Shown here: piece by piece, positions 63,518 to 64,000 of the stretch
How positions within the stretch are numbered: the stretch's first letter is position 1
Layout of the letters: each line of letters opens with the position of its first letter
Source of the DNA: Rotaria macrura
Lineage: Eukaryota > Rotifera > Eurotatoria > Philodinida > Philodinidae
Length of the DNA stretch: 64,000 nucleotides
Assembly (NCBI GenBank): GCA_900239685.1
Contig: OENT01000020.1
Coordinates: forward strand, 310,001-374,000
Direction of reading: 5' to 3'
The notes under the pieces: generated by a model
The model's input: the letters and a program-made list of their open reading frames with translations, nothing else
Databases searched by the model: none
Told to the model about the DNA's origin: nothing
Translations under genes and position numbers: made by a program

Positions 63518-64000
63518 ATAAAAAATATTTTATTTTGTGTGTGTCTATGTTCACGTCGTTGCTATTATGTTTGTTCTTGTTGTTTTTTAAATACTGTATT
63601 GTTTAACGTGTTTATCCAGTCATATTTTTCACGTTCTAAAGTGTTTGGTAAACGATGCATGGATGTCTTAAAGTTTTATCGGATAGTGATGAAGAAACGA
63701 AATAAAAAAAAATGAAACGTCTGAGTTGCGTGGTTTTTAATGACTTTTACTTGTTCCAAAAAGTAAATAGATAGTATGGAGTAGAAAGTACGTCAATGTT
63801 AAAATGTCCTCCATATGTTTGTTGTCAATCAAATATAATTGTACGTTAGAAAAAGTATTGACTGGCTTATTTTCTTTTTTGTATTTTAATTAAAAAACGC
63901 TAAGCAAAATGAATCTTTTCTCTATTTTTTTATTCAAATTATTACTTAACATCAAAAACAAAAATCCTTTATTTGTTTATACTTCAAAAATGTCTAGAAG
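63518..64000. other. Upstream region of the two-span protein gene
   Basis: Should hold its promoter; no defined element or other gene seen. Confidence 0.4.

Noticed and set aside
1-64000. CRISPR arrays, rRNA genes, bacterial operons
   Set aside because: No spaced direct repeats, no rRNA-like segments, and the genes are intron-split eukaryotic genes.

Overview
The window is AT-rich eukaryotic nuclear DNA. Genes are split by short GT-AG introns (mostly 54-75 nt, a few of 0.6-2.6 kb), and many proteins carry Asn/Gln/Ser/Thr-rich low-complexity stretches. The gene set is metazoan: an ANKRD11/12-type protein, YIPF3, an adhesion GPCR, a DUF229 ectoenzyme, Ly6/uPAR domains and CNOT6-type leucine-rich repeats. 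It also holds a PRISE-type reductase, a family better known from plants and microbes. Compact introns, decayed duplicates, small transposon relics and one probably acquired enzyme fit a bdelloid rotifer best; that placement is inference.

Layout. 0-15 kb: one possible Asn-rich exon, then two tandem minus-strand genes that look like the N-terminal half of the CCR4/CNOT6 deadenylase (leucine-rich repeats only, no nuclease domain found), then a broken NDUFA13 copy. 17-22.5 kb: a GPI-anchored double Ly6 protein (+) facing a DUF229 membrane ectoenzyme (-), whose last intron carries a 0.95-kb terminal-inverted-repeat element. 22.5-36 kb: gene-poor, with two orphan-exon candidates, a GGATCC-rich repeat island and a 1.03-kb foldback element with TA target duplications. 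36.5-37.9 kb: a five-exon PRISE reductase (+). 39.7-47.6 kb: an ANKRD11/12-like gene (-), head to head with YIPF3 (+, 48.0-49.8 kb) across a 370-bp shared promoter region. 52.4-57.0 kb: an adhesion GPCR (-). 57.8-58.6 kb: a single-exon disordered protein (+). 60.3-63.5 kb: a six-exon two-span membrane protein (-).

No operon-like pathway is evident; these are independent eukaryotic genes. The strongest observations are the twin LRR-only CNOT6 relatives, the decayed NDUFA13, the two non-autonomous elements, and the ANKRD11/12 gene with a probable GC-AG intron and a 21-nt microexon. Exon borders were set by hand from splice consensus, reading phase and remembered family sequences. No database search was possible.
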